Assembly (NCBI GenBank): GCA_020049775.1 | Contig: JAGVLO010000003.1 | Span: forward strand, 310,001-374,000 | Direction: 5' to 3' | Origin: Alphaproteobacteria bacterium | Lineage (GTDB): Bacteria > Pseudomonadota > Alphaproteobacteria > Rickettsiales > SXRF01 | DNA length: 64,000 nt | Translations under genes and position numbers: made by a program | Notes under the pieces: generated by a model | Told to the model about the DNA's origin: nothing | The model's database searches: none | What the model saw: the letters and a program-made list of their open reading frames with translations, nothing else | Shown here: one piece after another, positions 8,764 to 17,540 of the stretch | Layout of the letters: each line of letters begins with the position of its first letter | Numbering within the stretch: the first letter of the stretch is position 1

Positions 8764-11700
8764 TTAGTTGAAATACGCCTGTATTGACTTTACGTCAAGT
8801 CCTTCGCCTTTGGTGTTGCCCTGTTTGATAGCCATAATGGCTTGGGCTGTGGCTTTGGCGCCAGCTAAGGTGGTGTAATAGGGAATTTTGCCCAGCAGGG
8901 CCGTGCGGCGGATGCTGAAAGAGTCCAGTATGGATTCACCGCCCTCTGTGGTGTTGATGACCAGCGAGATATGGCCGTCCTTGAGCATATCCACGATATG
9001 CGGCCTGCCTTCACGCACTTTATTGACTATGTCAACGGCCAGTCCCTGCTTTTGCAGGTAGGTGGCGGTGCCGCGTGTGGCAACGGCCTTGAAGCCGAGC
9101 GACAGCAGGTCGCGTATGGCGGGGGTAATGGCCTGTTTGTCGCGGTCCTTGACCGACACGAAAACGGTGCCGCTTTGCGGGATAGTGCTGCCGGCGGAAA
9201 GCTGCGATTTAGCAAATGCGCGGGCAAAATCGCTGTCGATGCCCATGGCCTCGCCGGTGGATTTCATTTCCGGGCCTAAAATAACGTCCACACCCGGGAA
9301 GCGCGCAAACGGGAACACCGCTTCCTTGACGCTGACATGCTTGGGTACAGGTATATTTTCCAGCTTGAAGCTTTTGAGGTCTTCACCCGCCATCAGGCGC
9401 GCGGCGATTTTAGCCAGCGGAATACCGATGGATTTGGCGACAAACGGCACAGTGCGGCTGGCACGCGGGTTTACTTCAATAAGGTAGAGCTGATTGTCCT
9501 TAATGGCGAACTGCACGTTCATGAGGCCCACCACATTGAGCGCCTTGGCAAGTGCCACGGTTTGTTTGCGCACCTTGGCAAGGATGGTTTCACCCAGCGA
9601 ATAGGCAGGCAACGAGCAGGCGGAATCGCCGGAATGTATGCCCGCTTCCTCTATATGTTGCATAATACCTGCGACAAACACGTCCTTGCCGTCAGAAAGC
9701 GCGTCAACGTCCAGCTCGGTGGCATCCTGCAGGTAGGAGTCAATCAGGATAGGGCCGTCGCCAAACATCTTGGTGAGTTCGCCGACATATTCTTCCAGCG
9801 ATGCTTTGTCATACATAATCGCCATGCCGCGTCCGCCCAGTACATAGGAAGGGCGTACAAGCAGTGGGAACCCGACCTTGGAAGATGATTTGACGACTTG
9901 CGCGGCGTCGTGGCCGATGGCGCTCTTGGGTTGTTTGAGTTTCAGTTTCTCCACCAGCGCGCGGAAACGGTCGCGGTCTTCGGCGAGGTCGATTGAATCC
10001 GGCGATGTGCCGATGATGGGAACGCCTGCGCTTTCCAGTGCGCGCGCTAGCTTCAGCGGTGTCTGTCCGCCGAACTGCACAATCACGCCCTTGACGGTGC
10101 CGTTGGTTTGTTCGGTGGCAATCACCTCCAGCACGTCTTCAGCGGTTAGTGGTTCGAAATACAGGCGGTCGGAGGTATCATAATCGGTGGATACGGTTTC
10201 CGGATTACAGTTGATCATGATGGTCTCGTATCCGGCTTCCTTCAGCGCGTAGGCGGCATGTACGCAACAATAATCGAACTCGATACCCTGCCCGATGCGG
10301 TTGGGCCCGCCGCCGAGAATAATGATTTTCTCGCGGTCGGTGGGTTGTGATTCACATTCGGCCTGCGTCAGGCCGTTGCCTTCGTAGGTAGAATACATGT
10401 AGGGCGTTTGCGAATCGAACTCGGCGGCGCAGGTGTCCACACGTTTATACACCGGATAGATGCGCAGCTTGCGGCGCACATCGGCCACTTTTTTGGTCGT
10501 GGTTTTTGCAAGATCGGCGATGCGCGCGTCGGAAAAGCCCATGCGCTTGATGGCGGCCATTTCGATGGCTGATTCCCATTTACCGGCAATGATGCGTTTT
10601 TCAGCGGCGATGATGTCTTCCAGCTGGCGGATGAACCACGGGTCGTATTTAGCGATGGAGCAAATTTCCTCAGAGCTGACACCAAGGCGAAGCGCCTGGG
10701 CTGCCACCAGCAGGCGGTCAGGCGTTGGCTGTGTGAGTTTGGAGCGTGCGTCGTCGGCGTCTTTGAGCGGCAATTCATTCAGGCCGTTCAATCCTGTCTC
10801 CAGCGAGCGCAGGGCCTTTTGCAGCGATTCGGCAAAGTTGCGGCCCATAGCCATGGATTCACCCACTGACTTCATGGCGGTGGTGAGCATGGGTTCAGCG
10901 CCAGGGAATTTTTCAAAGGTGAAGCGCGGTATTTTGGTGACGATATAATCAATCGTTGGCTCAAACGAGGCGGGGGTAACTTTAGTTACGTCATTGAGGA
11001 TTTCATCAAGCGTATAGCCGACAGCGAGCTTGGCGGCAACTTTGGCAATCGGGAAGCCCGTGGCCTTGGACGCCAGCGCCGATGAGCGCGACACGCGCGG
11101 GTTCATTTCAATCACTACCATGCGGCCATCTTTGGGGTTTACGGCGAACTGCACGTTGGAGCCGCCGGTATCGACGCCGATTTCACGCAGTACGGCAAAC
11201 GACGCGTCGCGCATGATCTGGTATTCCTTGTCGGTCAGCGTTAGCGCCGGCGCGACAGTGATGGAGTCGCCGGTATGCACACCCATGGGGTCAACGTTTT
11301 CGATGGAGCAGACGATAATGCAGTTGTCACGCTTGTCGCGCACCACTTCCATTTCAAATTCTTTCCAGCCTAGTACGGATTCGTCAATCAGCACTTCGGT
11401 GGTGGGGGATGCATCAAGGCCGGAAGCAACAATCTGCTCGAATTCTTCGCGGTTATAGGCAATGCCGCCACCGCTGCCGCCCAGCGTGAATGATGGGCGG
11501 ATAACGGCGGGAAGGCCTACATATTTAAGCACTTCGCGCGCTTCTTCCAGTGTGTGTGCGATGCCGTTTTTTGGCACATCGAGGCCAATTTTTTTCATGG
11601 CTATGTTGAACAGCTCACGGTTTTCCGCTTTATTGATGGATTCCAGCTTTGCGCCGATAAGTTCAACATCATATTTATCGAGTATGCCGCTTTCTGCGAG

Positions 11701-12003
11701 CGCCTTGGCGCAGTTAAGCGCCGTCTGCCCGCCCATGGTCGGCAATATGGCGTTGGGGCGTTCTTTTTCGATGATTTTGGTGACCATTTCTGGCGTGATA
11801 GGTTCAATGTAGGTAGCGTCGGCCAGATCAGGATCGGTCATGATGGTGGCGGGATTGGAATTGACCAGAATGATGCGGTAGCCTTCTGCACGCAGGATTT
11901 TGCAGGCCTGTGAACCGGAATAATCAAATTCGCACGCCTGTCCGATAACAATCGGGCCAGCGCCGATGATGAGGATGGATTTTATGTCAGAGCGTTTAGG
12001 CAT
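8764..12003 (-). CDS. carB: Carbamoyl-phosphate synthase large subunit
   Basis: CarB makes carbamoyl phosphate from bicarbonate, ATP and ammonia delivered by CarA, feeding arginine and pyrimidine synthesis. The 1079-aa product has the two duplicated ATP-grasp halves ([20 protein letters not shown] near the start and [18 protein letters not shown] in the second half) and a C-terminal MGS-like allosteric domain from about residue 935. The start [12 protein letters not shown] is the conserved one; a longer ORF exists upstream but adds non-homologous residues. A GGAG lies 13 bases before the ATG. Its first 8 bases overlap the end of a 43-codon ORF. It is separated from carA by two extra genes, which is unusual. 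Confidence 0.98.
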   Translation of the reverse strand: MPKRSDIKSILIIGAGPIVIGQACEFDYSGSQACKILRAEGYRIILVNSNPATIMTDPDLADATYIEPITPEMVTKIIEKERPNAILPTMGGQTALNCAKALAESGILDKYDVELIGAKLESINKAENRELFNIAMKKIGLDVPKNGIAHTLEEAREVLKYVGLPAVIRPSFTLGGSGGGIAYNREEFEQIVASGLDASPTTEVLIDESVLGWKEFEMEVVRDKRDNCIIVCSIENVDPMGVHTGDSITVAPALTLTDKEYQIMRDASFAVLREIGVDTGGSNVQFAVNPKDGRMVVIEMNPRVSRSSALASKATGFPIAKVAAKLAVGYTLDEILNDVTKVTPASFEPTIDYIVTKIPRFTFEKFPGAEPMLTTAMKSVGESMAMGRNFAESLQKALRSLETGLNGLNELPLKDADDARSKLTQPTPDRLLVAAQALRLGVSSEEICSIAKYDPWFIRQLEDIIAAEKRIIAGKWESAIEMAAIKRMGFSDARIADLAKTTTKKVADVRRKLRIYPVYKRVDTCAAEFDSQTPYMYSTYEGNGLTQAECESQPTDREKIIILGGGPNRIGQGIEFDYCCVHAAYALKEAGYETIMINCNPETVSTDYDTSDRLYFEPLTAEDVLEVIATEQTNGTVKGVIVQFGGQTPLKLARALESAGVPIIGTSPDSIDLAEDRDRFRALVEKLKLKQPKSAIGHDAAQVVKSSSKVGFPLLVRPSYVLGGRGMAIMYDKASLEEYVGELTKMFGDGPILIDSYLQDATELDVDALSDGKDVFVAGIMQHIEEAGIHSGDSACSLPAYSLGETILAKVRKQTVALAKALNVVGLMNVQFAIKDNQLYLIEVNPRASRTVPFVAKSIGIPLAKIAARLMAGEDLKSFKLENIPVPKHVSVKEAVFPFARFPGVDVILGPEMKSTGEAMGIDSDFARAFAKSQLSAGSTIPQSGTVFVSVKDRDKQAITPAIRDLLSLGFKAVATRGTATYLQKQGLAVDIVNKVREGRPHIVDMLKDGHISLVINTTEGGESILDSFSIRRTALLGKIPYYTTLAGAKATAQAIMAIKQGNTKGEGLDVKSIQAYFN

Positions 12004-12127
12004 AAGAAATCCCGACTCCAGTTGATATATGTTTATAACGATTGAGCGATTCGCGCACACGATCCATCCAGTAAATATTCTGCTCTGTAGCCGGTAGGTG
12101 CTTTAAGCTTTCATTTACAAAAGTCAT
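11996..12127 (-). CDS. Small ORF (43 aa) between the nucleotidyltransferase gene and carB
   Basis: This frame starts 4 bases after the stop of the nucleotidyltransferase gene and ends 8 bases inside carB. An AAAGGAAT ribosome-binding site sits 6 bases before its ATG, better than the site for carB itself. The product begins [20 protein letters not shown] and ends in VGISYA; it is charged, has no membrane segment and resembles nothing I recognise. Its tight fit between two stops and starts suggests either a real small protein or a translated leader that couples ribosomes into carB. Coding status rests on context only. Confidence 0.5.
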   Translation of the reverse strand: MTFVNESLKHLPATEQNIYWMDRVRESLNRYKHISTGVGISYA

Positions 12128-12131
12128 GCCG

Positions 12132-12896
12132 TTATTCCTTTGCCTTGGGAGGCTGAGACAGTTCTTTTTCGACCTGCTTTATGATTTCAAAGGTTTCCTT
12201 AATTGCCGCGGTGTATTCAGGCAGACGGGCCAAAAGGTCGCGGCGTACTTCCGGCGCACAGGTTTCTTTGGTATATTGCCATGCGGCAAGGATGTCTTCC
12301 CAGAGCAGGCGGTTCTTTACCCAGCCCATTTGTACGGCATAGCGCATAATAAGCACCGGCCCGTATTCGCGTATGCCTACAGCAAGCAGGGCGCGACGCA
12401 CTAAGCTGCGTATAAACAGGTCGATGTGAAAATGAAAATCTTTAAGACGCGCGTTGGCCTGTTCATCTTGCTGCGGCGCGGGTTTTGCCACTTCCTCTTG
12501 CAGGTGCTTCAATGCAGTGTCGAAATAGGCTATCTTGATTTTCAGCACGTCTATATGCTCGGCTGTCGTGCGATAATACAGTAGCGATTTAGTGTCATGG
12601 ATATGTTTATAGAACACATTGGAGCTGCTTAGCGTATCGAGACGCACCAGATCGATTTTGAGAAGTAAATTACCGCTATTTACAATTTGCTGTATTTTTG
12701 CCCAGTCCTCAGTCGTTGCCTCAGGGCATACAATAGCAAGGTCGAGGTCTGAATTTTCTGTGTAATCGCCACGCGAGCGCGATCCATGAATGTAGATGGC
12801 ATCTATGCAGGGTACGGCCTTTAACTGATTAAAAAAATTATAATCGCGAATATCTAGGGCGGGACTATCAGGCCGTTTATGCGATTCAGGCGACAT
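12132..12896 (-). CDS. Nucleotidyltransferase (MNT-type) with C-terminal HEPN-like domain
   Basis: The 254-aa protein starts with a minimal nucleotidyltransferase domain: GSRSRGD at residues 38-44, Asp 50 and Asp 52 in NSDLDLAIV, and a likely third catalytic Asp at 82 in KIDLV. From about residue 115 it is all-helical and resembles the HI0074-type nucleotidyltransferase substrate-binding (HEPN-like) domain, with a WEDILAAW segment at 199-206. The RNxxxH ribonuclease motif normally found after that point in HEPN toxins is absent here. The gene overlaps the end of carA by 11 bases and is followed by the 43-codon ORF and carB, so it is co-transcribed with pyrimidine/arginine genes. MNT/HEPN pairs act as toxin-antitoxin modules in other bacteria; a fused, apparently inactive HEPN suggests a different role. 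Confidence 0.8.
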   Translation of the reverse strand: MSPESHKRPDSPALDIRDYNFFNQLKAVPCIDAIYIHGSRSRGDYTENSDLDLAIVCPEATTEDWAKIQQIVNSGNLLLKIDLVRLDTLSSSNVFYKHIHDTKSLLYYRTTAEHIDVLKIKIAYFDTALKHLQEEVAKPAPQQDEQANARLKDFHFHIDLFIRSLVRRALLAVGIREYGPVLIMRYAVQMGWVKNRLLWEDILAAWQYTKETCAPEVRRDLLARLPEYTAAIKETFEIIKQVEKELSQPPKAKE

Positions 12897-14064
12897 TGGC
12901 GATATTCTTCTTCATCAGTTTGACGAAATCATCGAACAAATACTGGCTGTCGTGCGGTCCGGGGGAGGACTCAGGATGATACTGCACGGTAAAGATCGGC
13001 TTGTCGGTGGCGCGAAGTCCTTCCACTGTGCCGTCGAACAACGAGACATGCGTGACCTTTACGTCTTTGGGGAGACTATCTTCAATAACGGCAAAGCCGT
13101 GATTTTGACTGGTGATTTCTACTGCGCCCGTTTCAAGGTTTTTGACGGGGTGGTTGGCACCGCGGTGACCCTGTTCCAGTTTTTCGGTTTTTCCGCCAAG
13201 GGCAAGGCCGAGCAGCTGGTGGCCAAGGCAGATGCCGAATATCGGTGTGCCGGAATCAATCAGCTGCTTCAAAACGGGTACGGCGTATTCGCCGGTAGCT
13301 GCCGGATCGCCAGGGCCATTGGACAGGAAAATGCCATCGGGTTTCAGCTTTAGTATGTCTTCAGCATTTGTTTTGGCAGGCACGACCGTAACGCGGCATC
13401 CACGCTCGGCGAGGTTGCGCAGGATGTTGAGTTTTTCGCCGTAATCGACGGCTACCACATGGAACTGCGGCGAGGTAAGCTTGCCATAGCCCGTGCCGAG
13501 CTTCCACGCCGTCTGCGTCCATTCATAAGGTTTGCTGGTGCTGACGCTGGCGGCCAGTTCGCGGCCATGCATATCCGGACAGTCGGCGATGGTCTTTTGC
13601 ATGGCGTCGAAATCAAGCTGTTTGCCGTTTTTGGCAACCATGATGGCAGCGTTCTGTGCGCCATGGTGTCGGATATAGCGGGTCAGCGCCCGTGTATCCA
13701 CACCATGAATGCCGGTGATGCCATGTTTTTTAAGCCATGCGTCGAAGCTTTGGGTGCTTCGGAAATTAGAAGCTGCGGTGGGCAGTTCGCGCAATACCAG
13801 ACCGCTGACGGATGGTTTTACAGTTTCGATGTCTTCTTCGTTGCAGCCGACATTGCCGATATGGGGAAAGGTGAACGTGATAATCTGGCCGGCGAAGGAG
13901 GGGTCGGTGAGTACTTCCTGATAACCGGTCATGGCGGTGTTGAAACAAATTTCACCGCTGGTGAGGCCTTCTGCGCCGATGCCATTCCCAAAAAACACCT
14001 TGCCGTCCGCCAGCATAAGGCAGGCATTGGCATGGGGGGGGATTTGCATCGTCGTTTTTGGCAT
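12886..14064 (-). CDS. carA: Carbamoyl-phosphate synthase small subunit
   Basis: CarA is the glutamine amidotransferase that channels ammonia to CarB. The 392-aa product has the N-terminal CPSase small-chain domain and a class I GATase domain with the nucleophile Cys in GICLGHQLLG (about 274) and the catalytic His in QYHPES (about 361). The N-terminus MPKTTMQIPP contains a run of eight C bases on the coding strand (14034-14041). A good promoter lies 66 bases upstream. It overlaps the following nucleotidyltransferase gene. The identification is secure. Confidence 0.98.
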   Translation of the reverse strand: MPKTTMQIPPHANACLMLADGKVFFGNGIGAEGLTSGEICFNTAMTGYQEVLTDPSFAGQIITFTFPHIGNVGCNEEDIETVKPSVSGLVLRELPTAASNFRSTQSFDAWLKKHGITGIHGVDTRALTRYIRHHGAQNAAIMVAKNGKQLDFDAMQKTIADCPDMHGRELAASVSTSKPYEWTQTAWKLGTGYGKLTSPQFHVVAVDYGEKLNILRNLAERGCRVTVVPAKTNAEDILKLKPDGIFLSNGPGDPAATGEYAVPVLKQLIDSGTPIFGICLGHQLLGLALGGKTEKLEQGHRGANHPVKNLETGAVEITSQNHGFAVIEDSLPKDVKVTHVSLFDGTVEGLRATDKPIFTVQYHPESSPGPHDSQYLFDDFVKLMKKNIANVA

Positions 14065-14129
14065 CGTATGGTTCCGGCACCTCTTATACGCGTTGTTTTC
14101 TGGCCCTGCAAGCGGCAGAAACTGGGGTG

Positions 14130-14158
14130 GATATAAGGGATGGCGGCGTGTCAGTCAA
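14130..14158 (-). promoter_or_regulatory. Sigma-70-like promoter of the carA operon
   Basis: On the minus strand TTGACT (14158-14153) is spaced 17 bases from TATATC (14135-14130). Transcription would begin near 14123, leaving a leader of about 58 bases before carA. I see no obvious arginine or pyrimidine regulatory site or attenuator hairpin in that leader. Confidence 0.65.
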
Positions 14159-14189
14159 CAGCTATCAGGCTAAGGATTCTAATAAACCG

Positions 14190-15098
14190 TTATTTCAACC
14201 GTGAAGCGATGTTTTTTTCATTGTCTAGCGCACCGCTGGGGTGCTTGGAGCTGGCTATTTTGGCGCATAAATCTTCACAGGCGTTGATGGTCATTCTTGC
14301 ATCTTCTGCTGCTTCCGGCCTTTCCTTACGCATGGTATGCAGTTCGGTAAGCAGGTGATGGGCAAAGGCTGGCTGGTCAAATACTTCCAAGTGAGCCAGT
14401 GTATTACTGGCTTCCGGATAGGTGCGGTTGTGGATGGCTTTTATCCTGTTTATCAGGCCATTATCCTGCGATACCAGCATCAGGTCGGCATCCGGCTTGC
14501 CTTGTGCAAGATTTTTATACCATGCGGCGATGGCATCGTCGGCGAGGTTTTGCGAGAGATTCAGTTTGCTTAGTTTTTCGCGGAAGCTGGCACTGCGTTC
14601 GCAGGCGTCGAAGGCATGGGCAAAGAAACTGGCGTCCTTCATCAGGGCGGGCAGATCCGTTTCCGGATCGACAATGGAATCGCCCTGATTGCCTATCAGG
14701 TCATAGAATTTGTGGATATTCTGGTTATGTTGCATGTTGAGGTGGAAGATCATGAGGGTTTCCAACTTTTGTTCGACTTCAGAAAAAGGCGGGATTTCAA
14801 TATAGTCAGCATAGGCTTCTAGCACCTCATCCATGGTGACGTGTAAATCCTCATTACGGTCATTGCGTTTATGGTGATGCTTCTTGCCGTTATGCGTATG
14901 GTTTTTTTCCGGATGCAGCCGCTTGTGGCGTTTAAGAAGCGTATCGGAGCGTTTGATTTCGGCCAGCAGCATGGGCGGGAACACCACGCGTATATCGGCA
15001 TATTCAGCAAATTTTGCGGCCTCGGCAAAGGACACGGCAGCGTGGACGGCTTCAACGCTGCGCGAATTATTGTCGAGTATGATGTATTGCGTCCTCAT
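14190..15098 (-). CDS. PIN-like domain protein with large His-rich insertion
   Basis: I do not recognise a named family for this 302-aa protein, but its acidic residues fall as in PIN-domain nucleases: Asp 9 in IILDNNS, Glu 47 in LLAEIKR, Asp 187/188 in LADDAIAAWYKN, and Asp 212 in LMLVSQDNGLI. Between the second and third acidic sites lies an insertion of about 135 residues with a very His/Lys/Asn-rich patch at 64-85. The last 80 residues are helical. PIN domains cleave RNA in toxins and in RNA-processing factors; no antitoxin-like gene is adjacent. The gene follows phaZ by 58 bases on the same strand and precedes the carA promoter. The function is inferred from residue pattern only. Confidence 0.6.
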   Translation of the reverse strand: MRTQYIILDNNSRSVEAVHAAVSFAEAAKFAEYADIRVVFPPMLLAEIKRSDTLLKRHKRLHPEKNHTHNGKKHHHKRNDRNEDLHVTMDEVLEAYADYIEIPPFSEVEQKLETLMIFHLNMQHNQNIHKFYDLIGNQGDSIVDPETDLPALMKDASFFAHAFDACERSASFREKLSKLNLSQNLADDAIAAWYKNLAQGKPDADLMLVSQDNGLINRIKAIHNRTYPEASNTLAHLEVFDQPAFAHHLLTELHTMRKERPEAAEDARMTINACEDLCAKIASSKHPSGALDNEKNIASRLK

Positions 15099-15156
15099 GC
15101 CGTCACGTATGCGCCTTGGTCAGGCCGCATGTGAATCAACAGACGGCCGGGCTGGT

Positions 15157-16407
15157 TTAGTTGCGTTCTTGTTTCTTGATGAAATCGACGATGATGGGTA
15201 CGACATGGTCGCGGAACTTGCGGCCATTGAAAATACCGTAATGGCCCACGCCCTTCTGCACATAATGCTTGCGCATGCTGGCAGGCAGGTTGGTGCAGAG
15301 CGTTTGCGCTGCTTCCGTCTGGCCGACACCGGAAATATCGTCCAGCTCGCCCTCAAGCGTGAGCAGGGCGGTTTTGGTGATGGCTTGCGGTTTGACCTTT
15401 TTGCCATCAAACATGAATTCGCCCTTTGGCAACAGGTGATGCTGGAATACCTGTTCAATGCAATCGAGGTAAAATTCAGCCGGCAGATCGCATACCGACA
15501 GGTACTCGTCGTAGAACTTCTTGTGAGCGCCGGCGCTGTCGCCATCGCCTGCCACCAGATGCTTGAACAAATCGACATGGGCGTTGACATGGCGGTCGAG
15601 GTTTAAGGTCATGAAACCGGTCAGCTGCAAAAAGCCTGGATAGACGCGGCGCATGAAGCCCGGATAATGGAACGGTACGCGGGTAATCACATGTGATTCA
15701 AACCAGTGCAGCGACTTTTCCGATGCATGTTTGTTGACTTGCGTGGGGTTGATGCGTGTGTCAATCGGGCCGCCGATAAGCGTCATGGACGCGGGCGCCA
15801 TCTTGTCCTTGTTTTCGTTCATGACAGCAGAAGCAATCATCACCGGAACTGAAGGCTGGCAGACGGCCAGCAAATGCACATCCGGCCCTAGCATGCGTGT
15901 GTAGTCGATGGTGTAATGGATGTAATCCTCGAGGTGGAACGTACCGTGGAACATCGACACGTTGCGTGCGTCCAGCCAGTCGGTGATATATACGTCGAGG
16001 AAGGGAAGCAGAGCTTCCACAGTGCCGCGGAGCAGAGTGGCGTGGTGGCCGGACATCGGGGCCACAATCAGCATCTTGGGCTGTGCCTCAACCTTATCTT
16101 TTTTGAAATGGATCAGGCGGCAGAAGGGTTTTGTGTCCACTATCTCTTCATGCACGGTGACGCGTTTGCCATTTACCGTTGTGTGTCCAAGGCCGAAGAT
16201 CGGTTTGCCGTAACGGTGGGTGACGCGCTCCAGCACTTCCGACGCGGCGGCGACATGGCGGCCATAGCCGGTGTATGACAACGGGCTAAGCGGATGGCGG
16301 TGCAGTGCCTTGCTCGCGTTGGCAAGCAGGTTGATGGGTGTGATTGCTGCATAATGCATCTCATGCAAGTGATAGAGATGGCTGTTTTCGCGGATATGAA
16401 TCATCAC
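15157..16407 (-). CDS. phaZ: Intracellular polyhydroxyalkanoate depolymerase
   Basis: The 416-aa protein matches the intracellular PHB depolymerase family (about 400-420 aa), including an N-terminal LYHLHEMHYAAITPINLLA segment, the conserved APMSGHHATLLRGTVEALLP (about 116-135) and YITDWLDARNV (140-150). The nucleophile is a cysteine, Cys 183 in AVCQPS, as in the Ralstonia PhaZ1 enzyme, rather than a lipase-box serine. A C-terminal GVGHYGIFNGRKFR supplies the likely catalytic His. It mobilises stored PHB. An AAAGGA site lies upstream of the ATG. No PHA synthase or phasin is nearby. Confidence 0.93.
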   Translation of the reverse strand: MMIHIRENSHLYHLHEMHYAAITPINLLANASKALHRHPLSPLSYTGYGRHVAAASEVLERVTHRYGKPIFGLGHTTVNGKRVTVHEEIVDTKPFCRLIHFKKDKVEAQPKMLIVAPMSGHHATLLRGTVEALLPFLDVYITDWLDARNVSMFHGTFHLEDYIHYTIDYTRMLGPDVHLLAVCQPSVPVMIASAVMNENKDKMAPASMTLIGGPIDTRINPTQVNKHASEKSLHWFESHVITRVPFHYPGFMRRVYPGFLQLTGFMTLNLDRHVNAHVDLFKHLVAGDGDSAGAHKKFYDEYLSVCDLPAEFYLDCIEQVFQHHLLPKGEFMFDGKKVKPQAITKTALLTLEGELDDISGVGQTEAAQTLCTNLPASMRKHYVQKGVGHYGIFNGRKFRDHVVPIIVDFIKKQERN

Positions 16408-16620
16408 GCATCCTTTCGGGGGCTAGCTATTACCCAAAATTTACATTTCGGGCAGAAAAGTATAAGCTATTGTAAACGCATTATTATGAACAAAGACTTA
16501 ATTTTGACAGGCAATTTTAAGCTTTACCTTGTAAGTCATTGACAATACGTTGGCAATAATCCTAATCCTTTAGCATAAATAACGCAATTTTCAAAGAAAA
16601 ACCTTAAATGAGGCCCTTGT

Positions 16621-16932
16621 ATGAATGAAAGCGATTTCCACTGTTTTGCCGACGCCATGCTGGCAACGCTTGAAGATGTTCTGGAAGAGGCTGATCAGGC
16701 TGGATTTATTGATCTAGAGGCTGCCGATAGCACATTGACCGTTACCCTGGCTGACAAAAAGCAATTTGTACTCAGCAAACATGCACCCACACGCCAGCTC
16801 TGGCTTTCCTCGCCATTTTCCGGTGCGCACCATTTCAGCTATGATGCCGCAAAACAGGACTGGCTGCTTGCTGACGGCAAAAGCCTGAAAGCGTTGCTCG
16901 ACTCTGAGCTGGCACATGTTATAAATCCTTAA
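16621..16932 (+). CDS. cyaY: Iron donor / frataxin-like protein CyaY
   Basis: A 103-aa frataxin homologue. The first helix is acidic (DVLEEADQAG FIDLEAAD region), followed by beta strands with LTVTLADKKQFVLSKHAP, QLWLSSPFSGAHHF and a final helix LKALLDSEL. Frataxin binds iron through its acidic ridge and modulates Fe-S cluster assembly by IscS/IscU. Length and the SPFSGAHHFSY motif fit the bacterial CyaY family. The upstream 200 bases are AT-rich with TTGACA hexamers at 16504 and 16539 but no convincing -10 partner. Confidence 0.9.
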   Translation: MNESDFHCFADAMLATLEDVLEEADQAGFIDLEAADSTLTVTLADKKQFVLSKHAPTRQLWLSSPFSGAHHFSYDAAKQDWLLADGKSLKALLDSELAHVINP

Positions 16933-16986
16933 ATGAAATTGCTGGCCTTAAACAGACTGCTGGCTTAAACAAAATTACAGGGGACT

Positions 16987-17538
16987 ATGTCGGGTTTCTA
17001 CAATGACGCAACGCAGTTGCTGAAGCAGACCGAGCGTGACGTGAAGGCGTGGCTCGGGGCGCTTCAGTACGTGACCTATATCCGTCCGGCACGCCATGGG
17101 GTCATACGCAAACAGCGCGACGATGGTACGGTAGCTGAAAGCCATATCAGCAAGTCTGCTGACGGCTGGTTTGAAGGCCTCAAACGAACGCTTGAAGGAT
17201 CGCTTAAAAATGCAGAAGCGGCGCTTGAGAATGAATGGATGAAACGCCGTGACCCGCGCCATGACAATGAAGAATCGCGCGACCAGTTCGTCCACCGCTT
17301 TGAAGACAATGTTGCGCGGATTGCCACGGCTGTTCTTGACGCGGAAAATGACATCGGCAAGGGTGTTGTTAGACCTAACAGGGCCGTGCGTGAATCGATG
17401 GCGGAAGTAAAAGAAAGCCTGAAGAGGCTGATTAATCTCTACGACACGCATTGCTACGAGCTGACATTTCGCGAAACTGACATGAGCTTACTGGCGCTGC
17501 GCGCCCGCATTGTCGATGGGAACGCAAGGACACTGTAA
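16987..17538 (+). CDS. Conserved-looking hypothetical protein (183 aa)
   Basis: I do not recognise this protein. It is hydrophilic, rich in charged residues and predicted mostly helical, with no signal peptide or membrane segment. Notable pieces are WLGALQYVTYIRPARHGVIRK near the N-terminus and DAENDIGKGVVRPNRAVRES in the middle. It starts 54 bases after cyaY and ends 2 bases before the ABC exporter gene, so it is probably co-transcribed and perhaps translationally coupled with the exporter. It has no obvious catalytic motif. Confidence 0.75.
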   Translation: MSGFYNDATQLLKQTERDVKAWLGALQYVTYIRPARHGVIRKQRDDGTVAESHISKSADGWFEGLKRTLEGSLKNAEAALENEWMKRRDPRHDNEESRDQFVHRFEDNVARIATAVLDAENDIGKGVVRPNRAVRESMAEVKESLKRLINLYDTHCYELTFRETDMSLLALRARIVDGNARTL

Positions 17539-17540
17539 TT

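Noticed and set aside
16504-16567. TTGACA hexamers upstream of cyaY
   Set aside because: Neither has an acceptable -10 at 16-18 bases, so no promoter was called.
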